The notes under the pieces are model-generated. The model searched no databases and was not told the DNA's origin. It saw nothing but the letters and a program-made list of their open reading frames with translations. From Dactylosporangium roseum (GTDB taxonomy: Bacteria; Actinomycetota; Actinomycetes; Mycobacteriales; Micromonosporaceae), in the NCBI RefSeq assembly GCF_025264685.1, contig NZ_CP073721.1, positions 7,643,501-7,707,500 of the forward strand: DNA of 64,000 nucleotides, written 5' to 3'. Shown here in pieces: positions 27,724 through 36,307 of the stretch (positions are counted from its first letter, which is position 1; each line of letters starts with the position of its first letter). A program made the position numbers and the translations under genes.

Positions 27724-28158
27724 GTGCACGCCTTCGACGCGGCGCTGGCGCTGCTCAGCCTGGTGCTACTGGCGACCTCGCTGCTCGCGGTCGCCGGCAC
27801 CGCGGTTCGGCCCGGTTCCGCCGAGCCGAGGCTGCCGGGCGCGGCCCGGTGGATGGGCATCGGCTCCACCGGCGGGTTCCTCGCCGCGGAGTCGGTCGCG
27901 TACGCGATGTCGCAGACGCATGTCGTGCCGCCGCCGCTGCTGTTGCTGGCCGGCGCGGCCGTGCATTTCCTGTGCGGCACGGTCGCCGCGCTGCTGTGGC
28001 GGCGCGGCATCACGAGTCTGCTCCGTCTGATCAGCGGGTGGTGCGCCGACGGCACCCGCCACGGCGGCGTCGTCAAACCCCGCTCCCACGCCAGGGCCAT
28101 CTTCACGATGCCGCGTTGGCCGACGTTGCGTCTCGCGGGACGCGCCCCGCCGCGGTGA
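27724..28158 (+). CDS. Small polytopic membrane protein
   Basis: About 144 residues from GTG 27724 (other in-frame starts exist upstream to 27625). There are three or four hydrophobic segments: AFDAALALLSLVLLATSLLA, a central Gly-rich one, and PPPLLLLAGAAVHFLCGTVAALLW. It precedes the HupE/UreJ-like gene on the same strand and may be a partner. No family recognised. Confidence 0.5.
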   Translation: MHAFDAALALLSLVLLATSLLAVAGTAVRPGSAEPRLPGAARWMGIGSTGGFLAAESVAYAMSQTHVVPPPLLLLAGAAVHFLCGTVAALLWRRGITSLLRLISGWCADGTRHGGVVKPRSHARAIFTMPRWPTLRLAGRAPPR

Positions 28159-28232
28159 CACCCGCCGGTTCCGTCCGGCACTGATCGCCGCGCTTCTGCT
28201 CGTCCCGAACCTGCCACGGGCGCGATACCACC

Positions 28233-29324
28233 GTGCCCGAATCCGAGAGGTATTCGCATGCGTCGTTTGCTCCCGACCCGCGGGCCGCGTTCGTCGTGGC
28301 CGCCGCCACCTGCCTGCTCCTGCTCACCTCGCCAGCCGCCTCGGCGCACGGGGTCAGCGGCGGCGGTCGCAGCACGCCCGAGTTCGTCTGGCTCGGCATC
28401 ACCCACATGCTGCTCGGCTGGGATCACCTGTTGTTCGTCGCCGGGGTCGCGCTCATCGCCGGCACGGCCCGTCGCGCCGCCGCGCTCGTCTCGTTGTTCG
28501 CGCTCGGTCATAGCGTCACGCTGATCTCCGCCTCGCTCATCGGGTGGCGGGTGAGCCCGGTCAAGGTCGATCTGGTCATCGGCCTGAGCGTCGTGGTCGT
28601 CGGCCTGGTCGCCTGGTTCGCCCGGCCCCGCACCCAACTGCACTGGCGGTTGTTCGGCGCCGCTGTGGTCGGGTTCGGCCTCATCCACGGTCTCGGCCTG
28701 TCCACCCGCCTGCGCGACATCGACGTGCACGGCGTCGACAGCCTGGGGCGGATCGTCGCGTTCAACGTCGGCGTCGAGGTCGGCCAGGTCATCGCCTTGC
28801 TGGTCGTCGCGTTCATCGCCGGTTACCTGCCGGCCAGGCTCACCTCCGCCAAGGCGCAGCGGTACGCGGCGATGGGCCTGGTCGTGCTCGGTCTCGCCGC
28901 CGCGGTCCTGGTGGTCGTCGAGCGGTACAGCCGCCCCGCTCCGGTCACCGCCGCCGCGTCGGGGCCCTGCGGCGAGGGAAGTCCCAGCGGAGGCCTGCCC
29001 GTCGGGCAGGGCGGACACCCCGGCAAAGACTTCTTCGAGCCGACCGAGACCGCGCCGCTGGACGACTTCGGCCACGTCCTCGGCGACGGGTACGTCATCG
29101 TGCAGTACCAGCCGACGCTGCCCACCGACCAGCTCGACGCGCTGCGCGCGTTCATCATCGGTAAAGACGGTGCCCGCGTCGCCGGCGGGGCGCGTACGGA
29201 CCTGGGCCCGGTGCTCACCGCCACCCACCGCTTGCAAACCTTGACGTGTACCGGGTTCGACCTTGCCGCGCTGCAGGATTTCACCAAGCAGTGGTTCGCC
29301 GACGCGCGTTCCCGTACCCAGTGA
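28233..29324 (+). CDS. HupE/UreJ-like membrane protein with C-terminal DUF3105-like domain
   Basis: 363 residues. Residue 38 onward has a signal-like segment ending ASAHG. Then comes the HupE/UreJ signature THMLLGWDHLLFVAG, GHSVTLISAS and FGLIHGLGLS, with about seven membrane segments. A soluble domain from about residue 240 follows (GDGYVIVQYQPTLPTDQLDALRAFI), DUF3105-like and probably external. HupE/UreJ proteins are linked to nickel or cobalt uptake. GTG 28233 gives an odd first 20 residues. ATG 28258, in another frame and preceded by GAGAGG, would give a better signal peptide if one base were shifted. Confidence 0.78.
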   Translation: MPESERYSHASFAPDPRAAFVVAAATCLLLLTSPAASAHGVSGGGRSTPEFVWLGITHMLLGWDHLLFVAGVALIAGTARRAAALVSLFALGHSVTLISASLIGWRVSPVKVDLVIGLSVVVVGLVAWFARPRTQLHWRLFGAAVVGFGLIHGLGLSTRLRDIDVHGVDSLGRIVAFNVGVEVGQVIALLVVAFIAGYLPARLTSAKAQRYAAMGLVVLGLAAAVLVVVERYSRPAPVTAAASGPCGEGSPSGGLPVGQGGHPGKDFFEPTETAPLDDFGHVLGDGYVIVQYQPTLPTDQLDALRAFIIGKDGARVAGGARTDLGPVLTATHRLQTLTCTGFDLAALQDFTKQWFADARSRTQ

Positions 29325-29345
29325 GCCGATCGCAGGGACGCCGGA

Positions 29346-29942
29346 TCACGGCGTCCCTGCGGCCGGCGCGATGCCGTGCCACAGGACCCGGGTGAGCGCG
29401 TCCACGGTGCTGTGGTCGAACTGTCCGTTGTGGACGCCGATGCGTTCGAACATCGCCAGCGCGTAGGCGGTGGCGATGAGGTTGAGCACGACCGGGCCGG
29501 GGTCCGGGCAGTCGATCTCGCCGTTGTGGTGTTGTTCGGTCAGGGCGGCCATCAGCTCACCGGTGAGGGTTTCCAGGGCGGCGTCGGGATGGCGTTCGGC
29601 GAACGTCGGGTAGTGGAAGGCCGGGTGGGTCGACAGCGCGGCGAGCACCGGGGCGAGCTGGCGGAAGTAGTCCAGCAGCCCGGCGGCGATGCGGGCCAGC
29701 CGCGCCTCGGCGGGATCGTCGGCATCGTCGCGGGTGAGCAGGGCCGCCAGGTCGGGGGCGGGGGGTGTCATCGCGGCGAAGAACAGGTCCTCTTTGGAGC
29801 CGAAGCGTTGGAACAGCACCGAGCTGGAGATGCCGATCTCCTGGGCGATCTGGCGGCTGCCGACGGCGATGCCCTCGCGCATGAAGATGTCGCGGGCTTT
29901 CGCCAGGAGCTGCCCATCTTCAATGATCTTGCGTCGGCCCAC
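29346..29942 (-). CDS. TetR/AcrR family transcriptional regulator
   Basis: 198 residues. The N-terminal helix-turn-helix is AREIF-type (KARDIFMREGIAVGSRQIAQEIGISSSVLFQRFGSKEDLF split over residues 14-55), followed by a helical ligand domain. The neighbour on the same strand is a methyltransferase beginning 663 bases upstream. The regulated gene is probably adjacent, but no ligand can be proposed. Confidence 0.88.
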   Translation of the reverse strand: MGRRKIIEDGQLLAKARDIFMREGIAVGSRQIAQEIGISSSVLFQRFGSKEDLFFAAMTPPAPDLAALLTRDDADDPAEARLARIAAGLLDYFRQLAPVLAALSTHPAFHYPTFAERHPDAALETLTGELMAALTEQHHNGEIDCPDPGPVVLNLIATAYALAMFERIGVHNGQFDHSTVDALTRVLWHGIAPAAGTP

Positions 29943-29981
29943 CTGACACCGTCCCGGAAGCGTGCGGCCATGGTGTGCCCA

Positions 29982-30605
29982 TCATGCCGTTCGGTCCGTG
30001 GGCGGATCCTTGTGGGCGGTGGCCCGCAGGTACCGCGCGGTCGGCGCCAGCCAGCCGAGTTTCCTGGTGCCGGTGTCGGTTTCGACGAGGCCGACCTCCG
30101 CCATGGGTCCGCTCAGCGGGTCCAGTGCGGCGGTGTCGACCACGAGGAACGTGCCGCCGGCCCGCAGTACCCGGGAGATCTCACGCAGCCCGCGCTGGCG
30201 GACGTTGCCGGGCATGTGGAAGATCATGAAACTGCAGACCGCCACGTCGAACGTCGCGTCGGGAAACGGTAGGCGCTCGATCCGGCCGACCTGGAAGGTG
30301 GCCGGAACGTCGGCGCGGGTGTTCTTCCGGCCGGCCACCCGGATCATCTGCGGTGCGATGTCGACCCCGTGGACGCGTCCGGTGGCACCGACCTGCTTGG
30401 CCAGCGCGAGGGTCAGGGTTCCGGTGCCGCACCCGACCTCGAGGACCGTGTCCCCGACCTTGGCCGAGGACAGGTCCACCTCCATCTGGCGCAGCGCCCG
30501 TTCCCGTCCCAGGGTCAAGACCTTCATCGTCAGGTCGTAGAACGGCGCCCAGGCCCCCAGTTGACCAGGCTGCTTGGTGTTGGACGCCGATGCGGGTCGG
30601 TTCAT
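29982..30605 (-). CDS. Class I SAM-dependent methyltransferase (UbiE/COQ5-like)
   Basis: 207 residues from ATG 30605. The SAM-binding motif I is VLEVGCGTGTLTLALAK, with GVDIAPQMI after it and the post-motif LPFPDATFDVAVCSFMIFH. The substrate is unknown; a small molecule or lipid is likely for this family. The palindrome at 30651-30670 lies just upstream. With two flanking TetR genes it may belong to a small inducible unit. Confidence 0.88.
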   Translation of the reverse strand: MNRPASASNTKQPGQLGAWAPFYDLTMKVLTLGRERALRQMEVDLSSAKVGDTVLEVGCGTGTLTLALAKQVGATGRVHGVDIAPQMIRVAGRKNTRADVPATFQVGRIERLPFPDATFDVAVCSFMIFHMPGNVRQRGLREISRVLRAGGTFLVVDTAALDPLSGPMAEVGLVETDTGTRKLGWLAPTARYLRATAHKDPPTDRTA

Positions 30606-30650
30606 CAATGATCGCCTTTCGTTCGCCGCCGGTGGGTACCGACACGTTTA

Positions 30651-30670
30651 TAAGCGATCGATCGATTTTA
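30651..30670. promoter_or_regulatory. Candidate TetR-type operator upstream of the methyltransferase
   Basis: A near-palindrome with TAA and TTA ends around CGATCGATCG, about 45 bases upstream of the methyltransferase ATG and just beyond the TetR 2 stop. A/T-richer than its surroundings. The binding protein is not known. Confidence 0.4.
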
Positions 30671-30691
30671 AATGTGGACCGGTGGCGGTTG

Positions 30692-31333
30692 TCAAGCCGG
30701 TCGGTGTTGGCCGCCGCGCTGGGCGGGCTGGCGGGTCGGCGGGTCGGGCGGTTCGTCGGGCGGGGTGTGGCGCAGTCCGGCGCGGACGGCTGCCACGGCG
30801 GCGGTGCGGAACATCCGGTCGATGTCTTCGGCCGGTTCGGTACACCCACCGCCGACCCAGGCGCGGATCGCGGTGGTGAGCATCCCGACGATCATGGCGG
30901 CGAGCAGCGGCGGCGGGACCGCCGGGGTGGTGTCGGCGGCGAGCCGGGCGGTGAGGCGTTCGGTGAGCATGGTGGTCAGTTCGTCCTCGAGCGCGGTCAT
31001 GAACAGGTGCAAGCCGCGGCCACGGGCGAGGACCTGATACATGTCGGCCTGGGCGCCGATGTGGTGCAGCAACGCCAGGCTGGGCAGCAGGTGCCTGCCG
31101 GTGGCGGCGGTGGCGGTGGTGAGCCCGGCGAGCATGCGGTGCACGCCGTCGACGAGCAGGTCGTCCTTGTCGGTGAAGTGGGCGTAGAACGTCGACCGGC
31201 CGATGTTGGCCTGGTCGGTGATCTCCTGCACGGTGATGCTGTCGTAGCGCTTCGAGCGCATGAGGTCGACCATGGCGCCCATGAGCATCTGCCGGGTCCG
31301 CAGTGACCGGCGGTCGGTCTTCATCTGGCGCAT
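30692..31333 (-). CDS. TetR family regulator, divergent from the ABC transporter
   Basis: 213 residues. The helix-turn-helix lies in SITVQEITDQANIGRSTFYAHFTDKDDLL (residues about 33-61), with a helical C-terminal domain and a Pro-rich tail. It is transcribed away from an ABC ATPase/permease pair; the 169-base gap contains GGACA-N12-TGTCC (31351-31372) as a possible operator. It is likely the repressor of that transporter. Confidence 0.88.
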   Translation of the reverse strand: MRQMKTDRRSLRTRQMLMGAMVDLMRSKRYDSITVQEITDQANIGRSTFYAHFTDKDDLLVDGVHRMLAGLTTATAATGRHLLPSLALLHHIGAQADMYQVLARGRGLHLFMTALEDELTTMLTERLTARLAADTTPAVPPPLLAAMIVGMLTTAIRAWVGGGCTEPAEDIDRMFRTAAVAAVRAGLRHTPPDEPPDPPTRQPAQRGGQHRPA

Positions 31334-31502
31334 CGGGGCCTGGCTTTCCTGGACAGTTCGGCGCTGGTGTCCGGTAGTGGACGATGCCGGCGTTGTGTGG
31401 CTTGACGGGGGTCCGTGGCGCTGAACGATACTCCTTTACAAAACAGGTGTCCATTAACTAGCGACCGTCTGGAAGCGTGGCATCTGAACGTTGGGAGTGA
31501 GC

Positions 31503-32246
31503 ATGGCCAGGTCGGTCGGGCATCCATCGTCGGCGGCCGGTGCCTCCGGCGAGCAGCCGATGGTGCGGGTCAGCGCGGTCAGCAGGACGTACCGCCTCGG
31601 CACGGCGGTGTTCGAGGCGCTGCGGGGTGTGGACCTGACTGCCCACGCGGGCGAGTTCGTGGCCATCGTCGGCCGGTCCGGGTCGGGCAAGTCGACGCTG
31701 CTGAACCTGATCGCCGGCATCGACCGCCCGAGCGCCGGGAGTGTCGTCGTCGCCGGCACCGACCTCGGGCAGCTCAGCGAGAACCGGCTCGCCGCGTGGC
31801 GCGGGCGCACCGTCGGGGTGGTGTTCCAGTTCTTCCAGCTACTGCCAACCCTGACCGTGGCCGAGAACGTGATGCTGCCGATGGAGCTGTCCGGCGGCGT
31901 GCCGGGCGCGCGGCGGCGGCCTCGCGCGCTGGAACTGCTCGACCAGGTCGGCATCGCCGCCCTTGCCGACAAGCTGCCCTCCACATTGTCCGGCGGCGAG
32001 CAGCAACGGGCCGCGATCGCCCGGGCCCTGGCCAACGACCCGCCCGTCCTGGTGGCCGACGAACCCACCGGCAACCTCGACGCCGCCACCGGCGACGCCG
32101 TGCTGAACCTCCTCGAAGGGCTCGCCGCCGCCGGCACCTGCGTACTGATGGTCACCCACGAGCGGGACATCGCCGAGCGGGTGCCGCGCACCGTCACCCT
32201 CGCCGACGGGCGCGTCGCCCAGGACACGGAGGCCGTGCCGTGCTGA
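31503..32246 (+). CDS. ABC transporter ATP-binding protein
   Basis: 247 residues from ATG 31503 with GGGAG upstream. Walker A GRSGSGKST, signature LSGGEQQRAAIARAL, Walker B VLVADEPTGNLD, switch His VTHERD. LolD/MacB class. Its end overlaps the permease start by seven bases. Confidence 0.92.
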   Translation: MARSVGHPSSAAGASGEQPMVRVSAVSRTYRLGTAVFEALRGVDLTAHAGEFVAIVGRSGSGKSTLLNLIAGIDRPSAGSVVVAGTDLGQLSENRLAAWRGRTVGVVFQFFQLLPTLTVAENVMLPMELSGGVPGARRRPRALELLDQVGIAALADKLPSTLSGGEQQRAAIARALANDPPVLVADEPTGNLDAATGDAVLNLLEGLAAAGTCVLMVTHERDIAERVPRTVTLADGRVAQDTEAVPC

Positions 32247-34612
32247 ACGTGCGTTCCCGCAAGGTCCTGCGCGACCTGCGCCAGCAGTGGGGCCGAGCGG
32301 TCATGGTGATCGTGGCCATGGCGCTCGGCGTGGTCGGCACCACCGCGATCTCGACGAGCTACTACGTCGCCAAACGGGAGCAGCGCGACGCGTTCCTCGG
32401 CTCCCACCCCGTCTCGGCCACCCTCGTCGTCGACGGCCTCACCCCGCAGGCCCTCACAACGGTGCGCGCCGTGCCGGGCGTCGACGCCGCCGGGTCCCTC
32501 GTCGAGGCCCCCGGCGCCCGGATCCGCGTACCCGGCGGCGACTGGGTACCGATGCACCTGACCGCCAGAACCGACGACGCGAACATGACGATCGCCCGGC
32601 CCATCCCGCAGACCGGCGCCTGGCCCCCACCGCCCGGCCAGATCGTCGTGGAGTCCTCGTCGGACGGCGCGATCCGCACCGTCAAGCCCGGCGACACCGT
32701 CGAGGTGGAACTGCCCGGTTCGGCGACGCAGACCCTCACGGTCGCCGGCACCGTCAACGACCCCAGCCTCGCGCCCGGCTGGGTCGAGGGCGGCGCCTAC
32801 GGCTTCGTCACCACCGACACCATGGCGCGGCTCGACCCCACCGCGACACCGCGCAGGCTGCGCCTGCTCATCGGCGACAACCGGCTCGACCGCGCCCAGG
32901 TCGAGGCGGTCACCGCCGCAGTCAGCGCCCGCCTCACCGCCGCCGGCGCCCGGGTCGCCAGCCTCGACGTGCCCAACCCCGGCGAACACCCGCACCAGAA
33001 GATCATGGACGCGATGCTCGGCCTGGAACTGCTCTTCGGCGCGCTCGCGCTGACCCTCAGCGCCCTGCTGACCGTCACCGTCGTCTCCGCGCTGCTGTCC
33101 GGCCAGGTCCGCCAGATCGGCACCCTCAAGGCGGTCGGCGCCCGCACCGGGCAGATCCTCGGCGGCTACGCCGCGATGATCGCCGCGCTCGGCGGCATCG
33201 CCTGCGCCGCCGGCTGGACCCTCGGCCGGCTCGCCGGCCTCGCCTACGCCGACTTCGTCGCCCTGTTCATGAACTTCGAGATCGCCGACACCGCGATGCC
33301 GGCCTGGCTGATCGCCGCTCAGCTCCTCACCGGGCTCGCCGTGCCGGTCCTCACCATGGGCGCTGTGCTGTGGCGCGCCACCCGGATCACCGCCGCGCAG
33401 GCGATGCGCGAGCACGGCGCGGTCCGCTCCGCCCGGACCGCCACCGGTCTCGCCGCCGCGCTCTCAGCTCGGCGGCTGCCCCGGCTGCCGCTGATGGGCG
33501 TCCGCAACGCGTTCCGGCGGCGGGCCCGGCTGATCCTGGCGGCCAGCGCCCTCGCCATAGCCGGTGGCATCTTCATGGCCGCCGGCAACCTCACCACCGG
33601 GCTGGAGCAGACGTTCGTCGAATCCGAGATCGACTCCGAGCCCTACGACGTGTCCGCCCGCGTCGACAAGCCGTATCCGATCGACCGGCTCACGGCCGCG
33701 GTCGCCACGGTGCCCGGCGTGAGCCGGGTGGAGGGCTGGCTCACCGTGCCCGCCACCGCCGGCGCCGCCGAAACCGTCAGCCTCCAGGGCGTCGACGCCG
33801 CCAGCCCGGTACTCGACCTGGCGGTCCTCGACGGCCACGCCCTGACCCAGGATGGCCGCAACGAGCTCGTCGTCAGCCAGGGCCTCGCCCTGGAGCTGCC
33901 CGACGTCCGCGTCGGCACCGACCTGACCCTGCAGATCGCGGGCCGGGCCACCACGTGGCACGTCGTCGGCGTCGCCCGGACGGTCCGCGGCGGGATCGCC
34001 TGGGTGTCCCGCGACGACCTGGCCGCCGCGCTCGGCACCCCCGGCACCGTCAACACGGTCCGGATCGTCACCACCGGGCACGATCTGTCCGCCGTCCAGA
34101 CCACCCAGGACGCCCTCGACCGGGCGCTGACCGGCGCCGGGATGACCGTCGTCGGCCGGACCACCCTGTTCGACACCCGGAAAATCCTGGAGGAACACAA
34201 GGTGATCTTCAACGTGCTGCTCAACCTGATGACGCTGCTCAGCGTCGTCGTGGGCGGCATGGGCCTGGCCATCACCCTCACCGTCTCCGTCGTCGAACGC
34301 ACCCGCGAGATCGGCGTCCTGCGCGCCATCGGCTCCACCACCGCGAAACTGCTCACCCTCATCGGCGTCGAGGCGGCGGTGACCGGCGCGGTCAGCTGGG
34401 TCCTCGCGCTGGCCTTGGCCGGCCCGGCGACGGTGCTGTTCGACCAACTCTTCGGCAACCTCCTGCTCAACGCGCCGCTTGCCTTCGCCGTCAACGGCCC
34501 GATGATCGCCGCCTGGCTGGCCATCGTCACCGTCTTCTGCGCCCTGGCCAGCATCGTGCCCGCCCGCCGCGCCGCCGCCATGACCGTCAGCGACACCCTC
34601 GCCTACGAGTAA
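32240..34612 (+). CDS. ABC transporter permease with two FtsX modules
   Basis: 790 residues from GTG 32240 with GGAGG eight bases upstream. There are two repeats of membrane segment, extracytoplasmic domain and FtsX module: the first FtsX block is near VRQIGTLKAVGARTGQ, the second near RTREIGVLRAIGSTTAK. This long form is typical of actinobacterial drug or lipid exporters paired with a single ATPase. Longer open frames on both strands across this region are shadows of it. Confidence 0.9.
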   Translation: MLNVRSRKVLRDLRQQWGRAVMVIVAMALGVVGTTAISTSYYVAKREQRDAFLGSHPVSATLVVDGLTPQALTTVRAVPGVDAAGSLVEAPGARIRVPGGDWVPMHLTARTDDANMTIARPIPQTGAWPPPPGQIVVESSSDGAIRTVKPGDTVEVELPGSATQTLTVAGTVNDPSLAPGWVEGGAYGFVTTDTMARLDPTATPRRLRLLIGDNRLDRAQVEAVTAAVSARLTAAGARVASLDVPNPGEHPHQKIMDAMLGLELLFGALALTLSALLTVTVVSALLSGQVRQIGTLKAVGARTGQILGGYAAMIAALGGIACAAGWTLGRLAGLAYADFVALFMNFEIADTAMPAWLIAAQLLTGLAVPVLTMGAVLWRATRITAAQAMREHGAVRSARTATGLAAALSARRLPRLPLMGVRNAFRRRARLILAASALAIAGGIFMAAGNLTTGLEQTFVESEIDSEPYDVSARVDKPYPIDRLTAAVATVPGVSRVEGWLTVPATAGAAETVSLQGVDAASPVLDLAVLDGHALTQDGRNELVVSQGLALELPDVRVGTDLTLQIAGRATTWHVVGVARTVRGGIAWVSRDDLAAALGTPGTVNTVRIVTTGHDLSAVQTTQDALDRALTGAGMTVVGRTTLFDTRKILEEHKVIFNVLLNLMTLLSVVVGGMGLAITLTVSVVERTREIGVLRAIGSTTAKLLTLIGVEAAVTGAVSWVLALALAGPATVLFDQLFGNLLLNAPLAFAVNGPMIAAWLAIVTVFCALASIVPARRAAAMTVSDTLAYE

Positions 34613-34671
34613 CCCGGCCGACCCCGTCCCGAGTCGACCGATCGTCACAACAATTCGATGGGAGAACCTCC

Positions 34672-34800
34672 ATGTCCCGTACCACGAACCGTGGCCGACG
34701 CGTCGCGATCAAGGCCGTCGTGATCACCGCGCTGGTCCTCGCAGGCAGCCTCGGCGTGCACTTCCTCATCCGCGCCGTCGTCGCCATGCACACGTCCTGA
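34672..34800 (+). CDS. 42-residue single-pass membrane peptide in the ABC locus
   Basis: ATG 34672 has GGGAG eight bases upstream and follows the permease stop by 59 bases. The peptide has a basic N-terminus (SRTTNRGRR), one hydrophobic helix (VITALVLAGSLGVHFLIRAVV) and a short end. It is likely co-transcribed with the transporter. It may be a small accessory subunit; no homologue recognised. Confidence 0.6.
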   Translation: MSRTTNRGRRVAIKAVVITALVLAGSLGVHFLIRAVVAMHTS

Positions 34801-34915
34801 CCCAGACGTGGGCGCCGGCCGGCACCGACCCGGCCAGCGCCGCATCTATCGGTGACGGCCATCCGGTACCAGGGCGATCGTCGGGTCGACGTTCGCCCGG
34901 AAAGGACCTTGAGGA

Positions 34916-35839
34916 ATGCCACCCTGGACCGCGGCCGACATCCCGAACCTGGCCGGACGCACGGTGATCGTCACCGGGGCCACCGGCGGGATCGGCTGGC
35001 ACACCGCCCTCGAACTCGCCCGCCGGGGCGCCCGCACCGTCGTGGCGGGCCGCGACCCGGACAAGGCCGAGGCCGCTGCGGCATCCATCCGAGCCCGGAC
35101 CGGTCCCCGTACCACGGTGCAGGCGGCGCCTCTGGATCTCGCCGACCTCGCCTCGGTACGCCGGTTCACGGCGCGTTTCCTCGCCGACCACGACGGCCTC
35201 GACGTGCTGGTCAACAACGCCGGCGTGATGGCGATCCCCCGCGAGCTGACTGCCGACGGGTTCGAACGCCAACTCGGCACCAACCACCTCGGCCACTTCG
35301 CCCTGACCGGGCTGCTGCTGTCGGCGCTGCTCGCCCGGCCCGGCGCCCGGGTCGTCACGGTCAGCAGCAGCCTGTACGCCAGCGGCCGCGTCGACTTCGA
35401 CGACCTCATGGGCGAACGCAACTACGGCCAGCTCCGCGCCTACAACCAGTCCAAACTCGCCAACGTGCTCTTCGCCTTCGAGTTGCAGCGCCGCGCCGAC
35501 GCCGTCGGAGCAGCGTTGGCCAGCGTCGTCGTGCACCCCGGCGTCGCCCGCACCAACCTCGCCCACACCGGCGGTCCCGTCCGGGCCGTGCTGCTGCGCC
35601 TCATGCGCCTCACGGCACAGACACCCGCCGAAGCGGCCCGCTCATCGCTGTTCGCCGCCACCACCCCCGACATCCACGGCGGCGAGTTCATCGCCCCGGG
35701 CGGGCCCGGCCAACGCAGCGGCCACCCGACCCGGATCGTCCCGGACGAGCGCGCACGCGACACCGCCACCGCCAGCCGGCTGTGGACCGTCTCGCAGGAA
35801 CTGACCGGTGTCCGTTTCACCGCCTTCGACCGGGCATAG
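34916..35839 (+). CDS. Short-chain dehydrogenase/reductase
   Basis: 307 residues. Cofactor motif TGATGGIG, NNAG (VNNAGVMA), catalytic Ser in TVSSSLYASG, and the active site YNQSK (Tyr/Lys). It resembles the WW-domain oxidoreductase / retinol dehydrogenase-like SDR subgroup. The AGGACCTTGAGGA upstream gives a ribosome site. The substrate is unknown. Confidence 0.9.
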   Translation: MPPWTAADIPNLAGRTVIVTGATGGIGWHTALELARRGARTVVAGRDPDKAEAAAASIRARTGPRTTVQAAPLDLADLASVRRFTARFLADHDGLDVLVNNAGVMAIPRELTADGFERQLGTNHLGHFALTGLLLSALLARPGARVVTVSSSLYASGRVDFDDLMGERNYGQLRAYNQSKLANVLFAFELQRRADAVGAALASVVVHPGVARTNLAHTGGPVRAVLLRLMRLTAQTPAEAARSSLFAATTPDIHGGEFIAPGGPGQRSGHPTRIVPDERARDTATASRLWTVSQELTGVRFTAFDRA

Positions 35840-35938
35840 CCGCCGGGCCGACCGCGGAACGCTGTCCGGGCCTATGGCCGCGGCTAGGGAGGAGAGCAAT
35901 GCCGGTCCACGGCGGCCGTGGTGCCGTCGACCGCTGGG

Positions 35939-36289
35939 TCAGTCGTGGTCGGCGGCGCCGGTCAGGTGGTGGTCGGCGGCGAACAGCACTTCGGCGACGA
36001 GGCGGCGGACGTGGCCACCCCGGGCGCGGTACACGCTGCGGCGCCCGTCGCGGCGGACCGTGACAAGGCCGGCCAGGCGCAGCTTGGCCAGGTGCTGGGA
36101 GACGGCCGGGCGCGCCGCGCCGACCTGCGCGGTCAGGGTGGCCACGTCGTGCTCGCCGACGCTGAGGTGCCACATGAGGCGTAGCCGGGTCGGGTCGGCC
36201 AGCATCCGTAGCGCGGTCACCGCCGCCTCGACCTGAGCCTCGGCCGGTGGCTGGGCGTCCGGTGCGTACATGGGCACCAATCTTGCCAC
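35939..36289 (-). CDS. ArsR/SmtB family metal-responsive regulator
   Basis: 116 residues from GTG 36289 (ATG 36271 would give 110). The winged helix is TLTAQVGAARPAVSQHLAKLRLAGLV, with a C-terminal metal-ligand candidate tail ADHHLTGAADHD. It follows the CDF exporter gene by 18 bases on the same strand, so it probably represses the pair and responds to Zn, Co or similar. Confidence 0.9.
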   Translation of the reverse strand: MARLVPMYAPDAQPPAEAQVEAAVTALRMLADPTRLRLMWHLSVGEHDVATLTAQVGAARPAVSQHLAKLRLAGLVTVRRDGRRSVYRARGGHVRRLVAEVLFAADHHLTGAADHD

Positions 36290-36307
36290 CGCGGGATCGG
36301 CGGCCCG

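Noticed and set aside
31415..34800. Very long open frames on both strands over the ABC permease
   Set aside because: High GC leaves shadow frames open. Only the frame starting at GTG 32240 has FtsX motifs, membrane helices and a ribosome site.
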